This document shows positions 56,201-64,000 of a stretch of 64,000 nt of DNA, one piece after another. This DNA comes from Acholoe squamosa. Lineage: Eukaryota; Annelida; Polychaeta; Phyllodocida; Polynoidae. The number at the start of each line of letters is the position of its first letter. Positions within the stretch are counted from its first letter, which is position 1. The notes beneath the pieces are model-generated. The model had not been told where the DNA came from. It saw nothing but the letters and a program-made list of their open reading frames with translations, and ran no database searches. Where the stretch lies: assembly GCA_949317995.1 (NCBI GenBank), contig OX439038.1, forward strand, positions 58,038,313 to 58,102,312. Direction: 5' to 3'. A program made the translations under genes and the position numbers.

Positions 56201-58511
56201 CTGTAGGAAAGTCAGTGGTCCGTTCCGTTAAAGGTTACGACGTTGTTAACCCATTTACATTCTATGAATAGCAAACCATTTTTGTGACTAATAAAAGTAC
56301 GCATGATTAATTATTTGCGAGGGCAGTAACTCTTTCCTGCTTAAGAATAATCGTCATGAGAAGTTATGTGTCTGGGGGTCATTTCTACGAATGCACCCTT
56401 GTGATCGTACCAAAAACCCCATTGAAATAGCATGTATGTAATTGCAGTCGAAGGACAGGATGCAGCTGTAGTCCATTATGAAATGACCTCCGGATGGACC
56501 TTATGGATTAGGTGTAGCAAGAGTTGGCTAAATCTTTCTGCGTTCATACCACGTCGTAAAGTTTAGTGAAACGGGCCCCAGTTGAAGGCACACCTTTTTG
56601 GGCCTGGTTTGTGGCATATATATAGGGCGCGTAAGTCCCATCATTCCGTGCGAGAAATATAGCCTCCAAATTGGACAGGAAGTTTGGTGCGCAATGCTTT
56701 GCGGCCATAGGCACTGACAAAAAATATTAATCCTTCATAACTGCTAATTTCTTATGAGCTACCCTTCGTATGCTTGTGTGTTAGACATATCTGCAACTGG
56801 TTATGATGGTCATTTATTCTAGAGATTTATGTTTGTAGAGAAATTCTCCATCATTCAGAACCCCCTATACTTAAAACATACCGCGCTGTGACTTCCTGTC
56901 CAATTTCAAGGCTATTTTGGCGGCCATTTCTCACAGGGAATCATGGGACTTAAACGCCCTATTGGTTTATCTGAGCACCTGTACAGCTTCTCCATGGTGA
57001 AATGTTTGAACATCTTTAGCCCTTTAAGGACACGCCCTAATGCAGTGCCAGCGAGTTACTCGCCAGCACTATTTTGGTGCATCAGTTTATGATAACACTT
57101 GTGAAATGACACATGAGGCATCATGCCGTCCTTAAAGGGTGGGGGTACCAATTACAAATGCTAACTTAACCTTTTATATTGGTTATTAAAGACAAGCTAG
57201 TATTCATCTGTCTGTAGTAAGTCAACGCTTAACCAGAGAACCCCCCAGGGCTACCCCAGATGTTAACCTGAGTGATGATAGCAAAATTGTTCAAATGCTT
57301 TCAAAATATAACCCCGATTCGACACCCCTATACGATAAGGTAGAAATGCAACGGGGCGAAACCAGATTTAATGAATAGATATCTTATTGTGTTATACTAT
57401 ATGGACCCCTACATACACCATTCAAATCTTAATTCTAGTTTGAATCACATGATTATGGCAGTTGTTACAAAGGAAGGACTTATTTATAAGATTAGGGCTT
57501 ATTTAGCGTTGTCACTACAGATAGTAAGACTAAGCCTTTGGTGGTATTATGATCAAGATGTTTAGGTTGAGGAACGTTTCACCCAGGGTCTACATTTTTC
57601 AATGGATTTGGTGATTGTTGCATAACTATAAAATGCAACACAGAAGGAAACTGCCCACTGTGCAATCCCCCCAAGAGATGTCTGAATCCATGGATATATT
57701 GATAAAGACAGTGGTGCAGAAACAAGGACACAATTTGAAGCGCCCATTGGCTGTTTCAAATTCCCATTACCAATTGCTTGACTTGTATAATTATGCAACA
57801 ATCCGATACATTTCGCTAAATATGGCATGATGGGTGATAAATCATCTCTGAGGCATTAGACTGGGTTATTCCTTATAGAACTTCGTCATTTTCCTATAAC
57901 AATTTGAGTTAATCATTCGTACAATAATTATTCTCTGAGGTAAATAATGCGTAATTTGTGTGATTGACATGGGTCATTTCTCATCCTGAATGTAAGCAAT
58001 GGATTAGCAGATTATTACCTATCAGGAAATTACTGTGTAACTTCCCATACTAAGAGCGTCCATACACATCAATTGCTCCCCATTTAGACCTACCTCTGAT
58101 AAGTTATGCATAAGTTTGTACAATGAACTAGAAATCTTAGAAGCAAATTTAATTCCCTGGCATTTGGTTATTTATAAGCCTACAATGTATCTCTTAGTGA
58201 TGCTGCTTAATGATTATAATATACACCACCGGCCTTACTAGTGTAAATATCCATTTATGACACCCACCCAAAATTCATTTAAGATTATTTCTTTTAATTT
58301 TACATCATAACCCAATAAGATTGGCCACTTTTACACTCATCCAGATTTAATCAACACATCGATACCGAAATACACACATTCCCTTCTTCTTCTGAGGAGG
58401 AGGACAGAAAACATGTGAATGCTTTGCTATTTCGACTGACGTTTCATCATTCTGAAAGACTTTGATATGACGTCACATCCTATGTGAATACTAATTACTT
58501 CCGTTCTTGAA
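53290..58511. other. Intergenic between ML gene and arrestin-domain gene
   Basis: About 5 kb without a supported gene. Overlapping open frames near 54138-54549 show no known motif. A 20-bp tandem pair 'gcaatccagtccaatcgta' / 'gcgatccagtccaatcgta' lies near 53642-53682. Foldback family members are at 55006-55064 and about 57035-57085. Confidence 0.45.
55006..55064. repeat. Hairpin repeat, ATGATGCACCAATGC family
   Basis: Arms of 21 bp (55006-55026 and 55044-55064), reverse complements with one mismatch, around a 17-nt loop 'tgcgccggagagcaact'. Related sequences with 'atgcagtgc.ggcgagttactcgc' are seen near 29605, 46290, 47190, 49830 and 57050, so this is a dispersed small foldback family. Confidence 0.6.
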
Positions 58512-60665
58512 TCACGTCACCTCAGAACCCTCTCCCGTCTCGGGACCCTTGTAGAGGCTCTTGTAGTAGGTATAGACGTGCTGGAACTTCCCCCTTTGGT
58601 AATCATTGGCATCATAGTCCTCTATCTCTCCACTGGAATGACTGTAGCGACTGAAGGATGGCGTGACTGAAAGTGAAATGGTCCAGACAGAGAAGTTAAA
58701 ACATAAGTCTAACTTGGGTATAAACTAGTAAAGGAATTGATATGGCAGGGTTGCTGATAGCTCCATATCCATTCAGATCTACTTTTGTATTGTTGTAAGT
58801 GTTTCAAAGAGAAGTTATACATTGTCTTCTATGTATGCACAGAGGAACTCGTCTTGAATGGGGGAATTAAAGTTAAAAGAAGCACACATCTAGCTTACAA
58901 GTGTACAATTAATTATAAATCAAATTATTTAAGGCCTTACCTTTTGCCAGCATGCCAGGTGGCAGTATAACTGCTAGCGGCACTGTACCAATGACAATAG
59001 GCACGGTGACCTCTATGGGACTGGACACGCCCTGGGGCATCACTCCCACCTGCAAGTGTATGTTGTGAAAGAAAGGTTTTTATTTGTGGGCTAGGAATTG
59101 TGCAGTCTGTGAAAGGCAGGGACAAAGGACTTTCACTTGTCAAAATTAATAATTATATCTAAGTCAGTCATTCTGCCTACCACTGATGGTGGGATTCTTT
59201 TATTATGTATCTAATGCTACTGCTTCTTTGGCCGTTACTCCCCTAATCAATGTTGGCTTACATGACCCCCCCCCCCCAGTTAATGATGCCAGATCTGTTT
59301 CTTTTATTGGCGCACCATTTTTGGCAGATTACAGTTATAGAAAACAGGCATTAGAAAGGTAATAAAAGGAGTTGAGAAAACAAAGGGCAAACTATAATAT
59401 AACAAAGTTAGTGCATATTACTTTTTATCGTCTGGGTGACATGTCAAATTGTCTGTGGTTATGCAATCTGAAGAAATTTGATTGTCAATTAACCCCTATC
59501 AGAACTTTCTGCCTTCTATGACCTTTCGGCCTAATATTGTCCCAAGTTATTTTTAAGGTGAGATTATGAGGCATTGACTCTCCCCATGATTTGATTCAAC
59601 TTTTCGCATATAGGGCTGCTATTTGCAGGTTTTCTCCATGAATCCACTTTCTCCATACTTCAATTCTTAATAATTGTGGCTTATTTTCATGTGTATAGCA
59701 CCAAGTTACATTACCAATCTTCTAATCTCCTGAGTTGTTTGCACTATCATAATTCTGCTTTCATTCAGTTTCGATCAAATACACGTGTAAAGCATACAGA
59801 TTATAGATTTAATTAAATTCAGTAACAATCTTAAAGCATGATTAGGTGCCTCGGAGATAAGAAAAAAAGTTTTATCCTAAAGTTCCCTAATGTCCACATT
59901 GCATCTTTAATTAATACCCTTAGTCTCTATAATTGCCAGATTTGGACCTGAAGGAATGCGGCGTCTTTAGTTTGCAATTATTACTAATTTAGTAATTACC
60001 TACAGTAGATTCTGCAAGCTAGCTCTGTCTTGCCTTTTATTTTTTTTTTGAGATTTTATGGCTAGGACTACGGTGCTAGAAAAGTGGTGAGGGTCTTAAA
60101 AGGCATAGATCAGCCCTGGCCGCATTGACCTTTTATATCAATTTGAAGATAGGGTGTACAGTCGGAAATGTTTCGACGAGTTGTCATGGGAATATAATGT
60201 ATCATATTTTATATATTCCTATATTATGGGAATCATGTAAAAACTGCGATTTCACAAAAGGCTTTCTGATATTTTTTCACCATATCTAGACCCTCAGAAA
60301 AGACTCAATCGTTTGTGATATCAATCATTCAATACGCGATGGTGTGTAATAAACGATATATAATTTTCCTCAATGACACACCTTTGTTAAATAAAATAAT
60401 TAATTACTAGACAGTTTAAAATAGAGTTTAATTGCACATCATTTGTTCATAAATTTATTTTGTAAATTTATTTGTTTACACTTACCGTGATTTGGTAGTC
60501 TATGTCTATGAGATTGCATCCATCCAGTCGGGACGGTGGAAGAGGTGGTATATGGATGATATCATGAAACAGTGCATTATCGCCTGGCTTGATTTTACCC
60601 CCTGATATACGGAATATGTCGGAGCAGCACATCTTTGACACACCCGCAGCGTGAAAATGTACAAT
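58512..60665 (-). CDS. Arrestin-domain (alpha-arrestin/ARRDC-like) protein, C-terminal three exons
   Basis: Minus-strand exons 60486-60665, 58941-59049 and 58512-58666 chain in phase to the last 147 aa and stop. They encode the arrestin C domain: VHFHAAGVSKMCCSDIFRI, IKPGDNALFHDIIHIPPLPP, GCNLIDIDYQITV, then SPIEVTVPIVIGTVPLAVIL, the 'PIVIGTVPL' strand being the classic last motif. The tail is acidic and Tyr-rich (SSGEIEDYDANDYQRG, YTYYKSLYK) and has no PPxY motif, unlike many ARRDC proteins that recruit NEDD4 ligases. The arrestin N domain and start codon are not identified; they lie upstream (above 60666), possibly outside the window. Alpha-arrestins act as adaptors in receptor trafficking. 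Confidence 0.8.
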
Positions 60666-63600
60666 CTGAAAAGGACAAAAAATACAAGTCTTATCTGCAA
60701 GGTGATTCATAAAAAGTGACGACATGTTATAAAAGAAACGACTTTGACATTTGGAATCTCGTCAAATATTTTAGAGTATTTATTGATAGAACATGTGTTA
60801 TAAGAGTTGGACCATACGTCAAAATACATTGTGTAATTACTTGAGGGTCAATTAAAAAAAAATCTGAACATGTAAATAGGTGTTTAGATTTAATGTTCTA
60901 CCAGTGGGTTTTTTTTTTAAAAGTGGGTTAAAACAGATGTCTTAAGTGAGAAAAAGCCAAATCAGCAAGCAACTTATTCCAAAACTTTTATTTCTCATTA
61001 TATCCAACATTGCAAGGCATGAGCATGGAGCTAATTTTTTTCTTTTTAATGTAGTTATTATTATGCCTTTAAAAATAGGAGATTGAAAAAGTTATAAAGA
61101 AGAGAAAAAAATCATGTTTTATTACATTTCGTCAAACAAGCTTAAGTCCATTTTAATGTTTTAATTTTCATTGTTGTAAGTAATATTATTTCATAAGGGG
61201 CCTTTACCATAAACAACTAAATATAAGGTGCATTATAAGGCGCACCCTCTTTCATACTCTAAAACATGGGAGATGATCTTATAAACACTGTCCATTCCTT
61301 AGGCATGTCTATATAAGTAAAACACATTATAAAATGTGGTCCCTGAACAAAGAATGCTTGTTTTCCCATCATTTGAAACAATGCATTAAATGTTTTGACT
61401 TTATTTGTTTTTATACCATAATTCTGGTACCTCCACTACTGTTTTGCCCATATTTTACTGTGTATTATGAAAGCACATAAGCACTGTTTTAACTTTTTGG
61501 GTGCCTTGTGGACTTTTGGATATAAATTTTCAAGGTCAAGTTGGACTTTTATAGTGCAAGACCGAATATTCCCTAATATGGAGACCTAGCACTTGCTCTG
61601 ATATTGATGTTATATTTTATTAATATACACAGCTTTATGGTATGTTATGAGTCAGGAATGCTTATTCATAAGGAAAGGGAGAGGTAGAATTTGTGACCTA
61701 TCCATATAGATCCATTAATTCATTGTTCTAAGGGAATATGAGTATTTTTTAATCCTCATGGGGCTGAATGATATTACCCTCATGCTATAATATAGATGCT
61801 ATAAATGACGTCAGAGAGGGTTGAACTGTTGATATTTATCTCATTGAGTTATTTTTTAAAACTTGAATTTATTTCATAAAAAAAACACCAATACCAAACG
61901 ATTTCATATATTCATAGACACCCATAAAACGATCAATTGTGATTCCTCTGTTGTCTTTTTTTTCTTTGAGAATTGCAATTAAGTAAAAACTTTTTGTATA
62001 CTGAAATATGTCGTCAATAAAAAAAAAATACATGAAATAAAATCCATGGTCTAAATTTTTTAAAATGGGAATGTTGTCAGTTTTTATGAATGACCTCGCT
62101 GGGATTTTTACTCAATATCCATGTTTAAAATTTAGTTATAGTGGCAGTTAGTAAAGTACATCGACCACCGATAAATACTAAATTATACACTCTCTACTGT
62201 GCAGAAGAGTCTGATTCCATCAATGCGATATAGAACAGAACAACGATGTACAAATTAAAATAAATATACTGGAAGACCACAGTTCTAACTTTCTGAAACC
62301 TTCTCTGATTAATTAAATGGAACATTGTCTTTTAGAAGTGCTGTATATGTGTAGAATAACTTATCAGAGAAAATAATGTATGATTAACAGAGAGGCCATT
62401 TATGCAACTTAACCTTTTTTGGTCTGCCTCTTAAAAACAATATGCACCATCCATACGAGCCCAGTCAGACAGAAAACAATTACAGAAATCTCCACAGGAG
62501 CGTCATATATGTAAAGCACACATCTTCATGAACATCTTCTCTTCACACGATTCAATTATCCCAGACCAATTCGTATTCCTTCGGTGACGCCCAGAAACAG
62601 TCAAGTATTCATTGTTTAAACTTGTTATTGGATTAAAAGAGCATAGAGAAGTAAAATTATATTCCCGTGAGATTCATGCGATGGTCGATAGGTGGGGTAA
62701 CAGTGACAGTAGGATTATACCAGCCATGTCATAGATCTAGGCCTGTATTTAGTATATGGGCGATTCCTGCCAAAGCTCCCTTTTTTCTTTTCTTTTTTTT
62801 GGGGTCTTTTTGGGGTTGGGGGCTGCAGAATAAAAACTATTTAACCATTCTTCTTATTGTTTGGTGTTATTTAAAAGTAAACCTCCAGGGGTTCAAGAAG
62901 AGGGCAAATTTGCATATGCTGGACCACAATTTTTTGACATATGATGGCCCAATTTGAAAAATGGCCCAAAATAGCATTTTCTTTCAATTTCCACCTCATT
63001 CCACCCCCTATACCACCATAATGTTATTTATTCCTTAGTGGGGGTCCTATCAAACATTTCCATGGGGTTTGGAAGTGATATGTGTCAATTTTCTTTTACC
63101 CTAGCCATTCTTCTAACTTGAAAAAAGTGATGTAAGGCGCGTGATGAATCGTATATTGTAGCGGTCTGGACTAACACAAGAAAATAGGAGGGGGATCCAT
63201 CTGTCATGTCTAGTATAGTTAGTGGAATGTAGAATACATCAGTCCGATCGATCTAAGCTGACAAAGAAGGGGAGGGTGTACAGCAAAGCCGGGCATGATT
63301 CTCTGCACACTGATCATATCAACCCCTCAAAGCTATACGCTATACATTGTAATGCCAACCACAGTATTTTACTGTAGTCTACAGTAGAATAGGTATGGCG
63401 CTGGCTCTCTCATTTGTTCGTCTTCAATCTAACTACTGGGGCTATATTGCTAGCTCAATCAATTGCTAGCTCTATCATCCCGCAGTTGCGAGTCCTGACA
63501 CTGAGGGGGAGTTTCGTCAGTCTCCTCCCTGGATCCTCGCATATACACAGACCTGTACATTTGTTATTTCCTTTAAAGCCGATGTACAGAAGGACTTAAG

Positions 63601-64000
63601 TACTGGTATATCATATGAAAATAACATTCGCAGATAACTAATAGGGTAATAAGTTATATGCATAAATTACCAACTAATTGCTATCATTCTGAAATGCCCT
63701 CCTGACTCAGTCTCAAAGAACATGATCGCCGATTCTGTTTCTCCATCAATTAGAATAAAAGTGTCAGTGGTCTTTTTGCGAGTCACCGTACGACACTGCA
63801 AGTTGATCTATTTTCGAGGTCAGAGTAAAGAAAAAGAGACCTATAATCTAGCGTGAATTGATATCTTCTGAATATGATGAGTTATCAGGAAGGAATATCG
63901 TGTGGTATGCAAGGTGAATGTGAACATGGTGTCGTAGCTAACAAAAAGGGTAGACTTATGATACAGGGATTGACAAGTTGGGAGGGATGGACTCAGCACC
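60666..64000. other. Upstream of arrestin-domain tail, no certain exon
   Basis: AT-rich sequence. Two minus-strand exon-like frames are noted but not called: 63680-63800 (acceptor AACTTGCAG, frame with TDTFILIDGETESAIMFFET) and about 62417-62512 (hydrophobic VEISVIVFCLTGLVWMVHIV followed by a basic stretch and a GTTAAG donor-like end). A CGTATAAG-like fragment is at about 61220-61250. Confidence 0.35.

Overview
This window is nuclear DNA from an animal, most likely a marine invertebrate. It is AT-rich, has spliced genes with short to medium introns (about 0.2 to 2.1 kb), Pol III type tRNA genes, a tRNA-derived SINE, Penelope-like and Rex1/CR1-like retroelements, a solo LTR, pogo-like elements and many MITE-like foldback repeats. 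The species cannot be named from the sequence alone. No bacterial operon, CRISPR array or prophage is present.

Five host protein-coding genes can be supported by chaining exons through GT/AG sites in consistent phase: SPG7/paraplegin (+, 15760-27298, 18 coding exons, 790 aa), GUCD1 (-, 30574-34538, eight exons, first coding exon not found), TP53RK/Bud32 (+, 45894-47035, two exons), an ML-domain GM2-activator-like secreted protein (+, 51042-53160, five exons), and the last three exons of an arrestin-domain protein (-, 58512-60665). They are ordinary conserved genes with unrelated roles: mitochondrial AAA protease, C39-like putative guanylyl cyclase family, KEOPS kinase, lysosomal lipid carrier and trafficking adaptor. 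There is no sign that they form a pathway. SPG7 and GUCD1 are tail to tail.

Layout: 1-3.2 kb has no gene. A cluster of five tRNA-Pro and tRNA-Glu genes or pseudogenes lies at 3.4-5.0 kb among small MITEs. A 5'-truncated Penelope-like fragment with an 18-bp target duplication lies at 6.9-7.75 kb. A GC-rich tandem array, apparently expanded inside a MITE, fills 8.35-9.18 kb. A near-complete Penelope-like element (PLE) occupies 10.05-14.33 kb, with a GIY-YIG reverse transcriptase ORF, an upstream basic ORF in the -1 phase, a candidate slippery heptamer at their overlap, an 18-bp target duplication and an inverted copy of its own 3' segment at its 5' end. SPG7 follows, and its introns hold a dead non-LTR RT, a solo LTR and several foldback elements. 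Then come GUCD1, a 10-kb gene-poor repeat zone (35-46 kb), TP53RK, the ML gene and the arrestin-domain tail.

The most interesting material is the Penelope-like element: the possible programmed frameshift, the hammerhead-core-like motifs in both PLE copies, and the unusual 5' rearrangement. The second is a MITE family carrying repeated CGTATAAGRCGCACC motifs, present in at least six places and clustered three times within 1 kb.
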